A stretch of 64,000 nt of DNA, taken from assembly GCA_019637615.1 (NCBI GenBank), contig JAHBVJ010000018.1, forward strand, positions 1-64,000. Direction: 5' to 3'. Positions within the stretch are counted from its first letter, which is position 1; every line of letters begins with the position of its first letter. The notes beneath the pieces were generated by a model. The model did not search any database. It was given only the letters and a program-made list of their open reading frames with translations, and was not told where the DNA came from. The DNA comes from Anaerolineae bacterium (GTDB lineage Bacteria > Chloroflexota > Anaerolineae > Aggregatilineales > UBA2796). Below, in pieces: positions 16,604 to 25,170 of this stretch. A program made the position numbers and the translations under genes.

Positions 16604-17542
16604 ATGAGCGTCGCAGAGAAAAATCGAACGCGAAAACCCTTCCCTACTCATATCGTCGTTTTTCTTGCGCCAGCCTTCATTATTTATACAATGCTGATGA
16701 TCTACCCGCTGGTAGATTCGCTGCGCCTGAGCTTATTCACGCGGGATAACGCCGGAGTCGAGACGTTCGTCGGACTGGCGAATTATCAGACGTTGTTCAC
16801 CAGCGATCTGTACGCGCCGCGACTGTGGGGCGCACTGCGGAACAACTTCGTTTTTTTCGCGATCCATATGTGCGTACAGAATCCGGTCGCTCTGCTGCTG
16901 GCGGCCCTACTTAGTTCGCAGTTTGTACGCGGACGGGCGATTTACCGATCCTTGATCTTCACGCCATCAGTGCTATCGGTGGTGCTGGTCGGCTTCATCT
17001 GGCGGTTGATCCTCAGCCCACTGTGGGGTATCTCCAAAAATTTCCTAGACATCTTCGGGATCAAGAATCAACCGTGGTTAGGGTTGACGAGTACGGCTTT
17101 GATCGCGCTGAGTCTGGTGTCGGTGTGGCAGTGGGTGGGCGTGCCGATGATGCTGTTCCTCGCCGCGCTGATTGGCATCCCCGATGAGCTGGTCGAAGCT
17201 GCCCGCGTGGACGGCGCGACGGCATGGGGCGTATTCTGGCGGATCAAGTTCCCGCTGATCCTGCCGACGGTGGGCATCGTGGCGATCCTGACCTTTGTGG
17301 GAAACTTCAACGCGTTCGATCTGGTATACGCGACCCAGACCGCGCTGGCAGGACCGGACTTCTCGACCGATTTGTTAGGCACGTTCTTCTACCGCACGTT
17401 CTTCGGGTTCCAGTTGCAACTCGGCAGTCCGACGATGGGCGCGACGGTGGCAGGCGTGATGTTCTTGATCATCCTCGTGGGCGTGCTGATTTACTTGTTC
17501 GGATGGCAACGTCGTATTAGCGCTATGGATATTCAACTTTAA
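16604..17542 (+). CDS. Sugar ABC transporter permease, MalF/UgpA type
   Basis: A 312-residue inner-membrane protein with six predicted helices, starting FLAPAFIIYTMLMIYPLVDSL. The cytoplasmic EAA loop reads ELVEAARVDGATAWGVFWRIKFPLILP, the motif that docks on the ATPase subunit. It pairs with the next permease and with the binding protein at 14733. The ATG follows TTGAGGGCAACC (GAGGG as Shine-Dalgarno). No ATP-binding subunit is encoded nearby; such systems commonly share a MsmK/MalK-type ATPase encoded elsewhere. Confidence 0.94.
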   Translation: MSVAEKNRTRKPFPTHIVVFLAPAFIIYTMLMIYPLVDSLRLSLFTRDNAGVETFVGLANYQTLFTSDLYAPRLWGALRNNFVFFAIHMCVQNPVALLLAALLSSQFVRGRAIYRSLIFTPSVLSVVLVGFIWRLILSPLWGISKNFLDIFGIKNQPWLGLTSTALIALSLVSVWQWVGVPMMLFLAALIGIPDELVEAARVDGATAWGVFWRIKFPLILPTVGIVAILTFVGNFNAFDLVYATQTALAGPDFSTDLLGTFFYRTFFGFQLQLGSPTMGATVAGVMFLIILVGVLIYLFGWQRRISAMDIQL

Positions 17543-17562
17543 GACAGCAACGGAGAACTCCT

Positions 17563-18402
17563 GTGAAACAATTACGACTGGGCACCCGTTTACAAGCGCT
17601 TGGTGCTCATGCCATTCTGCTGAGTTATACGGCACTGGCGCTGTTCCCCGTGCTGCTGGTAGCGGTTAATTCGTTCAAAGCGCGCAAGGCTATTTTTGGG
17701 TCACCGTATGCGCTGCCGACGCCTGAAACCTTCGACCTAGTGGGCTATAACACGGTGTTCGCACGAGGCGATTTCCCGCGCTACTTTTTGAACAGTTTGC
17801 TCGTCACCACGCTGTCGCTGGCGTTCATTTTCATCGCCGGGACGATGGCGGCGCACGCCCTGTCGGAGTACAAATTCCCCGGCAACAACTTCCTCGGTTT
17901 GTATTTTGCGCTCGGCATCATGATCCCGATCCGATTGGGTACGGTGAGCATCCTGCGGCTGATGGTCAGCGTCGGGTTGGTGGACACGCTATTCGCGTTG
18001 ATCCTCGTGTATACCGCAATGGGGCTGCCGCTGGCGATCTTTGTGCTGTCGCAATTCATGCGGCAGATTCCGCGCGAATTGAAAGACGCGGCGCGGGTGG
18101 ATGGTGCCAGCGAATACCGCATCTACTGGCTGATCCTGCCGTTGATCCGTCCGGCGCTCGGCACGGTGATGGTCTTCAACATGATCCCGATCTGGAACGA
18201 CCTGTGGTTCCCGCTCATCCTCGCTCCGGCTGACCGCAACAAGACAGTGACACTAGGCGCGCAAGCCTTCCTCGGTCAGTTCTTGAGCGATTGGAACGCG
18301 GTGCTGGCCTCGCTGACGCTGGCGGCGATCCCCGTGATCGTGCTGTACATCATATTCTCGCGGCAGCTCATTCGCGGTCTGACGGCGGGCGCGGTGAAGT
18401 AA
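17563..18402 (+). CDS. Sugar ABC transporter permease, MalG/UgpE type
   Basis: 279 residues starting at GTG with GGAG seven bases before it. About six membrane helices; the EAA loop is ELKDAARVDGASEYRIYWLILPLIRP and the segment MVFNMIPIWNDLWFPLILA is typical of the second permease of carbohydrate ABC systems. It lies 20 bases after the first permease, so both are co-transcribed. The convergent neighbour is a GH116 glucosidase, which suggests that beta-glucosides are the imported substrate. Confidence 0.94.
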   Translation: MKQLRLGTRLQALGAHAILLSYTALALFPVLLVAVNSFKARKAIFGSPYALPTPETFDLVGYNTVFARGDFPRYFLNSLLVTTLSLAFIFIAGTMAAHALSEYKFPGNNFLGLYFALGIMIPIRLGTVSILRLMVSVGLVDTLFALILVYTAMGLPLAIFVLSQFMRQIPRELKDAARVDGASEYRIYWLILPLIRPALGTVMVFNMIPIWNDLWFPLILAPADRNKTVTLGAQAFLGQFLSDWNAVLASLTLAAIPVIVLYIIFSRQLIRGLTAGAVK

Positions 18403-18418
18403 GTAGTAAGGTTGTCAG

Positions 18419-18461
18419 CCCTCACCCCCAACCCCTCTCCCGCAAGGCGAGGGGCGAGAAA
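18419..18461. repeat. REP-like C-rich hairpin, copy 2
   Basis: CCTCACCCCCAACCCCTCTC with a CCCCTC (18432-18437) / GAGGGG (18449-18454) stem, between convergent permease and GH116 genes. It shares its opening with the element at 5331-5372 and may double as a terminator. Confidence 0.6.
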
Positions 18462-18491
18462 ACAGACCAGCGGGTTTATGATGTTGGAATG

Positions 18492-20936
18492 CTAGAGTGT
18501 CCATGATTCGCCGCAAGCATGGACAGTTACGCCACTTAGACTGCCGCCTAGCACCTCTAGATGAGGTGTCCACGCTCCCTCGATGGCTTGGATACGCTGT
18601 GTGTAGATGCCCCACGCGGTGCCCGTTGACCAGAAGGTTGAGAATTCGCCGCGCTGTGTGGAAGCATCCATGATGGGCATGAAGTGGAGTTCGCGACGGC
18701 CTAGATCACAGTGGAAGCCCGTCAGCGCGGGCAGCAGCGCCCAACTGGACATCGAGCGCGCATAGTGATGACCACACTCAACCTCGTCCCACGGATTGCG
18801 GCGCTTGCCATCGTGACGATCACGACAGACCTTGACGACCTTCAGCCCTTCTTCCAGCCAGCCATCATAGATCATCTGCGCGGCGGCTTGATATTCGATG
18901 CCCGTCCAGACCTCGTCGGAGTAGACGAAGGGAAAGGTAGGCTGACCGCCGTTAGGCCATGAGCAAGCGACCAAGCCCGCCTCGTCGTTGAGGACGTAGG
19001 TGCGCTGGCAATTGACATGATCGCGGAAATTCTCGCGGAAATTATGATCGAAGATGGCTTTACTGGTCTTGCGGACGTGATCTTCGGGGAGCAGATAGCC
19101 GAGGCCGAGGATGTGGGCATACAGTTGACCAAGCAGTTGATCGGTGAGACAGCCGAGGCCGTGCTGGTAGGGATAGGCGTTCACATCGTCTAATTTCTGG
19201 ATATAGAATTCGCCGTTCCACAGCAGTTCATCGAGCTTGTGGCTGCCCTGCGCAAAGGCGGCATGGCAGCGCTGCGCGATGTCGGGTTCGCCCATGACGT
19301 GCGCCATCTCCTCGACGGCACGCAGCGCGGCGAGGTAGTAGATGCTACTCAGCGGGTTGGGGCCATAGAACTCGATGTCGTAGGTGTTGTGCTGTTTGCC
19401 GTCCAGCACATGATCGTGATCGGTGTCCCAATGCATACTGGCGTAATCGAGCGTGGATTTGATGGCAGGCCACAGCGATGCAAGCCACTGCTTATCACCA
19501 CTGAGCTGCCATTCGCGGTAGGCACGAAGGATGCTGCCCATTTGCCCATCGACGGCTGCTTCGGGGCGCGAGGCTTCGTAGAGCGTCCAGCGGAAGACTT
19601 CGCCAAAGGAATTGAAATTGCGGAAGTTCATGAAGCCGTCCGGTTCGGTTTCGACGGCGAATTCGATGCGGCGCATCTCGCGTTCGAGCGAAGGGAAGAG
19701 GAAGGCGACGGTCTGCGCGTAGCTCCAAACGTGGGTGCAGCTCCCCGCACAGCAACCGCCGTCATCGAAACAGCCTTCCCAACCATAGAAGCGTCCATCT
19801 TCCAGCCAGAAACAGGTATTGCTGCGCACGGGGACGATGTTGGCGGAGAGAGCGTCGATGACATAAGCAGGCAGGGTGGAGCCGAACAGGGCGTCGTGGA
19901 ATTGCTGAGTCGCGGATTCGAGGCGCGGCAGATCGGTGATCACGTAACGGGCGACTTCCCACGCATCGTTGAAACGGGTGGCGTAGTGGTTGCGGGTGCG
20001 CTTGTCGGTTTTCGCACTGTCCCAACTGTTGACGCGATTGGGGAAGTGCCATGTCAGCACGAAGCGGTAGGATTTGGACTGACCCACCGCCAAGGTATCG
20101 ATCAGCGCTAAGGAGCCGGTATCGGGCTTGCCGTCGGTGGGCGGCGTGGTGTAGCCGAGATCGGTCAGCAGACCATCGGCAGCGAAGTCCGTCCAGAATT
20201 CGCGCAAGTAGTCGTACCACGCGCCGCGCCGCCATGCGGGTTTGACCGAGATGTGCGTGTGATCGGTGGCTAGGCCGAGACTGCCGAAATCGAGGTCGTC
20301 GGGTTCGATGCCCGTTGAATGCATGAATAGGCCGCGTAAACTGGCATCTGATCTGACCTCGTTGACGCTCTGGCCTTGTTTGTTCGCGCCGATATTCGAG
20401 TAGACATCGTATTGAAGGCCGCCAACGGGATTGGCAAGACTACCGACCAAAGACAGTGAAACTGGCACTTCGGCGCGGTTGGTGATGGTGTAGGTGAAGA
20501 TGGCGCAGGGAAGGCCAGAGTCTTCGGGATTGAGCGGGATCAGCGGCGTGAAGGCGTCCAGCTTGACCGCGACGGGCAGCGCGGGTTCGGTGAACTGGAT
20601 GGACGCGAAGGGATACTCGCCCTCGAAATGCGTCCCAGACATACGCGGTAGTCCGGCGTTCTGGGCGGGATGGTAGCCGTGCGAGAGTGTGTAGGGGCCT
20701 TGAATGGGACCTTCGAGCACACGAACGGTAGGTGATTGGCCTTCGATCTGCGTGCGGATGGCAAAGAAGGTGTTGGGCAGCAGATTATTTTTTTGAGACT
20801 TGTTGAAGATTTCCCAATCACAGAGGTTGCCGCGCGCACCGAGCGAGACGTTGCCCGTGCCGATGCCACCGAGCGGGAAGGCGAGCGCCGTGTGGGACTC
20901 GTCAAAAGTGCGAACTTGGGATGCATTTGTGGTCAT
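18492..20936 (-). CDS. GH116 family beta-glucosidase/glucosylceramidase-like enzyme
   Basis: About 814 residues (ATG at 20936, immediately after an in-frame TTG). The N-terminal beta domain (GGIGTGNVSLGARGNLCDWEIF) and C-terminal helical barrel match GH116 (COG4354; GBA2-like). Glu about 522 in NTYDIEFYG and Asp about 674 in YSDEVWTG are separated by 152 residues, the same spacing as the known nucleophile and acid/base of the Thermoanaerobacterium GH116 enzyme. No signal peptide is present, so it should cleave imported beta-glucosides in the cytoplasm, fitting the sugar ABC transporter that runs towards it. A promoter (TTGAAT-17-TATCAT) lies at 20981-21009, with a GATCATTT array beyond it. 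Confidence 0.93.
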   Translation of the reverse strand: MTTNASQVRTFDESHTALAFPLGGIGTGNVSLGARGNLCDWEIFNKSQKNNLLPNTFFAIRTQIEGQSPTVRVLEGPIQGPYTLSHGYHPAQNAGLPRMSGTHFEGEYPFASIQFTEPALPVAVKLDAFTPLIPLNPEDSGLPCAIFTYTITNRAEVPVSLSLVGSLANPVGGLQYDVYSNIGANKQGQSVNEVRSDASLRGLFMHSTGIEPDDLDFGSLGLATDHTHISVKPAWRRGAWYDYLREFWTDFAADGLLTDLGYTTPPTDGKPDTGSLALIDTLAVGQSKSYRFVLTWHFPNRVNSWDSAKTDKRTRNHYATRFNDAWEVARYVITDLPRLESATQQFHDALFGSTLPAYVIDALSANIVPVRSNTCFWLEDGRFYGWEGCFDDGGCCAGSCTHVWSYAQTVAFLFPSLEREMRRIEFAVETEPDGFMNFRNFNSFGEVFRWTLYEASRPEAAVDGQMGSILRAYREWQLSGDKQWLASLWPAIKSTLDYASMHWDTDHDHVLDGKQHNTYDIEFYGPNPLSSIYYLAALRAVEEMAHVMGEPDIAQRCHAAFAQGSHKLDELLWNGEFYIQKLDDVNAYPYQHGLGCLTDQLLGQLYAHILGLGYLLPEDHVRKTSKAIFDHNFRENFRDHVNCQRTYVLNDEAGLVACSWPNGGQPTFPFVYSDEVWTGIEYQAAAQMIYDGWLEEGLKVVKVCRDRHDGKRRNPWDEVECGHHYARSMSSWALLPALTGFHCDLGRRELHFMPIMDASTQRGEFSTFWSTGTAWGIYTQRIQAIEGAWTPHLEVLGGSLSGVTVHACGESWTL

Positions 20937-20980
20937 CAATAAACATCCGTATTTTCATAAACATTTTCGGTAACGTGGTC

Positions 20981-21009
20981 ATGATAACGAATGGGATGCG
21001 CGAATTCAA
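20981..21009 (-). promoter_or_regulatory. Promoter of the GH116 gene
   Basis: On the minus strand TTGAAT (21009-21004), a 17-base spacer and TATCAT (20986-20981), 45 bases before the ATG at 20936. Spacing is optimal and both boxes are near consensus. Confidence 0.55.
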
Positions 21010-21098
21010 GCAGCGGGGCAGGGAGTGGCAAATGACATCGCATAGAACATGTGATTTTGAAGTGGCGACCAACTTGTAGATTGGTGGGCGGCGAATCG

Positions 21099-21257
21099 GA
21101 TCATTGCAAATGATCGATTCGATCATTTCACACGGGGGATTCAGATCATTTGGATCAGGTCAGGAAGGGTCAAATGATCTGGAAATGATCTGATTCTTCT
21201 GCTCAATTCAGATCATTTCTGCTACGAATCGAAGCGAAATCCTGATTCAGATCATTT
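21099..21257. repeat. Array of eight GATCATTT motifs in both orientations
   Basis: GATCATTT or its complement occurs at 21108 (inverted), 21121, 21144, 21172 (inverted), 21183 (inverted), 21211 and 21250, plus GATCATT at 21099 paired with the first inverted copy. Several extend to TCAGATCATTT. The 8-mer is expected by chance far less than once in 160 bases. It lies 90-250 bases upstream of the GH116 promoter and just after the stop of the alpha/beta hydrolase. Spacing is irregular (11 to 39 bases), unlike a tandem repeat or CRISPR, and more like a cluster of protein-binding sites. Confidence 0.7.
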
Positions 21258-21377
21258 GGCGCTGATTGCCTCTAGAACAGAATAGAACAGGAGGCGAATC
21301 AGGGGGACAGCCGAAAACCCCAATGATTAGCATTATAGCCAACTAGAGCATATTGTCAAGTTAGAACATTTTAACCT

Positions 21378-22259
21378 TTATTGAGTGACGCCAAGAAACT
21401 TCAAGAGGCGGGCGTTGGTGGCGTCGGCTTGATCAATCGGGAAGAGATGACCGCCGCCCATGATCAGTTCGGCTTCAAGGTGAGGCAGCAGACGACGCGC
21501 GCGTTCGAAAACGACGGTTGGTTTGTAGATGATCTCGTGTTCACCGATGAGCAAGAGCGTGGGCATGGTAAGCTGACGCAGTTCATCATCTTTGAACACA
21601 GAAAAGATTGGTGTGCCCATCTGCTGTGGTTTGAAGTGTTTGATACCCATCATTAACTGCTCAATCAGCACATGTCGCTCGTCAAGTGGCATGGTGGTGG
21701 TTGATTGGATAAAGCGGTGAATATTCTTGTGTGTAGGCACGAAGACAGCCAATAGAAAACGCAGCAGAAAACGCCATGATACGGAAGCGAACGAAGCAGC
21801 CGGACTGAGTAACAGCAGGCGTTCCACACGATCAGGTGCCGAGACTGCCAAGTTCAACGCAAGCCAGCCACCCAATGAATGCCCGATGATAGTCGCCTTT
21901 TCGAGTTTGAGCGCCGCCAGTAATTCGATAAGCCATGCGGCACAATCTTGACGTGTTTGTAGAGGGTGGGTTGATACGCTCAGTCCCATTTGGTTGACCA
22001 CATCGGGCGCGTAGACACGAAAATGGTGGCTCAATGCTCCAACATTGGCATACCATTCGGTAGAAGTCACGGCTGCGCCATGCAGCAAGAGCAAAGGAGG
22101 ATGGTTTGGATCGCCCGCGCAATTGAAGTGAGTCGTGCCGTAGCTGGTGGGGACATCGAGCGGCTGATGCGGCACAGGCCACAGCGAGAGCACGGCATCA
22201 TAGGCGGTCTGATATGCGGCTGCGCCTTCAGCGGTTTTAAAGACAGATGGATTGATCAT
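21378..22259 (-). CDS. Alpha/beta hydrolase
   Basis: About 293 residues from the ATG at 22259, which has AGGGGA six bases upstream; an upstream ATG at 22325 lacks this. The fold markers are LLLLHGAAVTSTEWY (HG oxyanion region), the nucleophile elbow GHSLGG (Ser), an acidic residue in LLIGEHEIIY and the catalytic His in GGGHLFPIDQ. There is no signal peptide. Substrate is unknown; esterase, lipase or dehalogenase-like activities are all possible. It is set apart from the NAD-synthetase operon by a fragment of the dispersed repeat. Confidence 0.9.
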   Translation of the reverse strand: MINPSVFKTAEGAAAYQTAYDAVLSLWPVPHQPLDVPTSYGTTHFNCAGDPNHPPLLLLHGAAVTSTEWYANVGALSHHFRVYAPDVVNQMGLSVSTHPLQTRQDCAAWLIELLAALKLEKATIIGHSLGGWLALNLAVSAPDRVERLLLLSPAASFASVSWRFLLRFLLAVFVPTHKNIHRFIQSTTTMPLDERHVLIEQLMMGIKHFKPQQMGTPIFSVFKDDELRQLTMPTLLLIGEHEIIYKPTVVFERARRLLPHLEAELIMGGGHLFPIDQADATNARLLKFLGVTQ

Positions 22260-22377
22260 AGCAAGTCCCCTATAGAGAGACGGTAATCTCATTATAGGGG
22301 TTAGGACAGCTATAAGATATTGCAAGGTAGAAACAATTTGACCTCAGATTCGGAGAGGCCAGAGCGCATCATTGGCG

Positions 22378-22475
22378 ACGCCGTCCGACGCTGAAGCGTC
22401 AGGCTTAGAGCACAAAGTCCCTACGGGACTCACCCTCGTCGCAAGAGCTATTTTTGCAATGATAGCGTGCAAGCT
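22378..22475. repeat. Dispersed hairpin repeat, partial copy C
   Basis: Contains GACGCT/AGCGTC (22387-22400), GTCAGGCTTAGAG, AGTCCC/GGGACT (22416-22430) followed by TCACCCT, matching the 3' half of copy A. It lies in the 254-base gap between the alpha/beta hydrolase and NAD synthetase genes. Confidence 0.65.
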
Positions 22476-22513
22476 ATCCGAAGCGCCAGCGAACTGTACG
22501 CCTCGATCCGTTA

Positions 22514-23377
22514 TTAGCCCGCCCAATCACGCAGGTAGAGGAAGTCGTGCCCGATGCTGCGACGGCTGAGTTTGCCGACGTTAGGCATGGTACGCTTGTA
22601 GTGATTCTGCTTGACGCGCCGCCACACGGCATTCACCATCGTTTGATCGAAGCCTTGCTCGACGGCTTCTTCGACGGTGAAGCGCTCATCGACCATCAGG
22701 AATAACAGCTTATCGACCTGCTCGTAGGTGTAACCAAGTTCGTCCTCGTCTGTTTGCCCGATCCAGAGATCGGCGGAGGGGGCTTTGGTCTGCACGGATT
22801 CGGGGACGTTCAGGGCGCGGGAAAGCTGGCGCACCTGCGTTTTGTACAAGTCCATGATGGGCTGTAAGGCTACGGCGCTGTCGCCATAAAGGGTGGAATA
22901 GCCGAGCAAGGCTTCCGTCTTGTTGCTGGTGCCGATGACCAAGCCGCGCCATGCCGCCGATTGGTCGTATAGGATGATCATGCGCTGGCGCGCCATGATG
23001 TTGCCTTTACGCAGCGCGTTCATGTCGGGGAATTGGTCGATGAGCGGATCGACCATCGGCGTGATGGGGATGGTCAGCGATTGGATGCCGAGTTGATCGA
23101 TCACCTTTTGGGCGTCGGTCAGGCTGCCTTCGGAGGAAGATTTGTAGGGCATCCGCACCGCCAGCACGTTGTCCGCGCCGAGTGCTTCCACCGCGAGGAA
23201 GGCCGAGAGCGCCGAGTCGATGCCGCCGGAGAGGCCGATCACCGCTTTGCTGAAGCCGACCTTGGTCACGGCATCGCGGATGAAACCCACCAGAATTTTT
23301 TTGGCGAGGTCAGTATTGATGCGGAGAGCCTGTTCCGTGTCGATTTTAGCTTTGGTTCCGATAATGTGAGTTATCAC
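22514..23377 (-). CDS. nadE: Ammonia-dependent NAD(+) synthetase
   Basis: A 287-residue enzyme that amidates deamido-NAD in the last step of NAD synthesis. IGLSGGIDSALSAFLAVEALG carries the PP-loop SGGxDS for ATP; SSEGSLTDAQ, IGTSNKTEALLGYSTLYGD and APSADLW are typical NadE segments. It lacks the nitrilase-type glutaminase domain fused to it in glutamine-dependent enzymes, but a separate amidase of that family is encoded 24 bases upstream in the same operon. Together they probably form a split glutamine-dependent NAD synthetase. Confidence 0.95.
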   Translation of the reverse strand: MITHIIGTKAKIDTEQALRINTDLAKKILVGFIRDAVTKVGFSKAVIGLSGGIDSALSAFLAVEALGADNVLAVRMPYKSSSEGSLTDAQKVIDQLGIQSLTIPITPMVDPLIDQFPDMNALRKGNIMARQRMIILYDQSAAWRGLVIGTSNKTEALLGYSTLYGDSAVALQPIMDLYKTQVRQLSRALNVPESVQTKAPSADLWIGQTDEDELGYTYEQVDKLLFLMVDERFTVEEAVEQGFDQTMVNAVWRRVKQNHYKRTMPNVGKLSRRSIGHDFLYLRDWAG

Positions 23378-23401
23378 GATGTATCCATTCTCCCAGAATT
23401 G

Positions 23402-24286
23402 TTAGCGGCTTTCGCTGCTAGGCCATGCGGTGCTGCCGCCCAAAATGCGCTGTAGTTCGCGCACCATGAGGCCGGTACGTTCGTCACGCAACAGAGGTAG
23501 GCGGGTGCGCGTGCGGCGGAGTTGGTTCAAGTCTATGGTCTGGACGAGCAAGGCTTCTTCGTGCTGCGGCGCTTCGAGCATGATCTCGCCATCGGGATCG
23601 ACCACGGTGCTGCCACCCCAGAAATTGAGGCCGTCTTCGTAGCCAACGCGGTTGCAGTGAATGACGTAGTTGGTAAAGACCGCGCCATAGGCTTGATTGA
23701 CGGCTTGCACCCACCGCGCCGAACTCAGGCGATCCGCTGAGGAGAGGCCGCGTCCGGGGCTGGCGCTGTGGAAGAGGAGCACATCGGCGCGATCCATCCA
23801 CAACAGATAGGGCGGCGAGGCGTGCCAGAAATCCTCGCAGATGAGCATCCCGAAGCGTCCGAAGCGCGTATCGAAGGCTTGCACACCGTCGCCCCACGCA
23901 AAATAGCGGCTTTCATCGAACATGCCATAGGTGGGCAGATAGACTTTGTGATGCACATGCAGGACTTTGCCACCGGAAAGGTAAGCCGCCGCGATGAAGT
24001 AGCGGGCGCGGTCATCGGTATCGATGAAACCAACCATTGTGTCCATCTTGAGATCGGCGCTGGCTTGCAACAGCTCACGGAAAATGGGTTCGTCTTTGGT
24101 GGGACGCATCGCCAACTCGGACATCAAATCTTGCACATAGTATCCCGTCATGGAGAGTTCGGGGAACATCATCAATTCGACGGCATGCTGATTGGCCTCT
24201 TGCATCAGGTCGAGGTGACGCTTGAGATTGGCGTTAAGGTCTCCGATTTTGGGCTGAATCTGCGCGAGTCCAACGGTGAGATTCAT
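23402..24286 (-). CDS. Carbon-nitrogen hydrolase, probable glutaminase partner of NadE
   Basis: About 294 residues from the ATG at 24286, which has AAGGAG six bases upstream and overlaps the Lgt-like stop (ATGA). A longer in-frame extension towards 24820 only shadows the preceding gene. The nitrilase triad is visible: Glu in MMFPELSMTGYY, Lys in HHKVYLPTYGMF and Cys in ICEDFWHA. The HKVYLPTYGMFDE and ICEDFW motifs are those of the N-terminal glutaminase domain of glutamine-dependent NAD synthetase, and the adjacent gene is the matching synthetase domain. It probably supplies ammonia from glutamine. Confidence 0.9.
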   Translation of the reverse strand: MNLTVGLAQIQPKIGDLNANLKRHLDLMQEANQHAVELMMFPELSMTGYYVQDLMSELAMRPTKDEPIFRELLQASADLKMDTMVGFIDTDDRARYFIAAAYLSGGKVLHVHHKVYLPTYGMFDESRYFAWGDGVQAFDTRFGRFGMLICEDFWHASPPYLLWMDRADVLLFHSASPGRGLSSADRLSSARWVQAVNQAYGAVFTNYVIHCNRVGYEDGLNFWGGSTVVDPDGEIMLEAPQHEEALLVQTIDLNQLRRTRTRLPLLRDERTGLMVRELQRILGGSTAWPSSESR

Positions 24287-25083
24287 GAAGGAACTCCTTG
24301 AGAACTTTGAGCGATTGAGCGTAACTGACTCAGCCGCGTGAGAGCAAATAGTAGGGCGGAAAGCAAGACTACAGTCAGATCGAGCACTTGATCGGCGCGG
24401 TGGTTGAACAACATGGGCACATAATCGGCGCGGAAAAAGGCGATAAAGGCCATGCACAGCGCATAAAGACCGATGGCGATCCACAACCGTGTGCCATCGA
24501 AGCGGCGAAATGCTGTCAGCAGAAGCATGATGGCGAAGATGACGATGGCGGCGATTACCCCGAAGATCGGCAGCGCGAGGCGCGGGGCGATCATGCCGTA
24601 GACATCGGGCGATTCGGTGACCATCCACGCGGGAAAATCCGCCAACGAACGGACTTCGATCCCGTAGGCGGCGTTGGCTACACCACAGGCGATCCAGATG
24701 GTGGCTGCCATGACGGGAACGATCAGAGCAAAAGAGTCGAACAGCGATGAGAGTGGCAATTTGCGAAGGATCGCCATCAGTGAGACGGCTAGTAAGGTAC
24801 CGAGCAGCGTACCATGCCAATCGAGGCCACCCGCCGTGAGCGACCAGATTTCATCGGTATGCGCTGCGAAGTAGTTCCAGTTGAGCGCGACATGCCCAAG
24901 CCGCGCACCGAGCGCGCCCACCGCTACCGCTGCTACGATGACATCGAGGTAGGGAAGCAGGCGTGCGTTGCGTCGCCATGCTGATCCCAGTACAATCAGC
25001 GAACTGAGCAGTACGCCGAGCGCGATCCAGAATACGAAGGCGCGAATTTGCAGCGATCCGACGGAATAAACGAGCGGACTCAT
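24283..25083 (-). CDS. Divergent Lgt-like (prolipoprotein diacylglyceryl transferase family) membrane protein
   Basis: 266 residues with about seven hydrophobic helices. GGLDWHGTLLG corresponds to the family's GG-x-x-x-HGG-x-x-G segment (the second Gly is Thr here), and IACGVANAAYGIEV to the conserved RIANFINGELWG region, where the Arg and Asn-rich signature is poorly kept. It is therefore either a diverged Lgt or a paralogue with another role. It is the first gene of the minus-strand operon with the amidase (4-base overlap) and NadE, and diverges from the FAD monooxygenase across 87 bases. Confidence 0.75.
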   Translation of the reverse strand: MSPLVYSVGSLQIRAFVFWIALGVLLSSLIVLGSAWRRNARLLPYLDVIVAAVAVGALGARLGHVALNWNYFAAHTDEIWSLTAGGLDWHGTLLGTLLAVSLMAILRKLPLSSLFDSFALIVPVMAATIWIACGVANAAYGIEVRSLADFPAWMVTESPDVYGMIAPRLALPIFGVIAAIVIFAIMLLLTAFRRFDGTRLWIAIGLYALCMAFIAFFRADYVPMLFNHRADQVLDLTVVLLSALLFALTRLSQLRSIAQSSQGVPS

Positions 25084-25170
25084 AGCTCACTTCGACTTTT
25101 AGTAAATTTTACACTATCTACGAATCAACGTCAATCGGCGTTCGGCAGAGGAGATTGACAGCAGAACATC

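Noticed and set aside
21099..21257. CRISPR array
   Set aside because: The repeated unit is only 8-11 bases, in both orientations and with irregular spacing; no cas genes are present.
24287..24820. Long N-terminal extension of the amidase
   Set aside because: It overlaps the Lgt-like gene in another frame; the internal ATG at 24286 has AAGGAG and starts exactly at the nitrilase fold.
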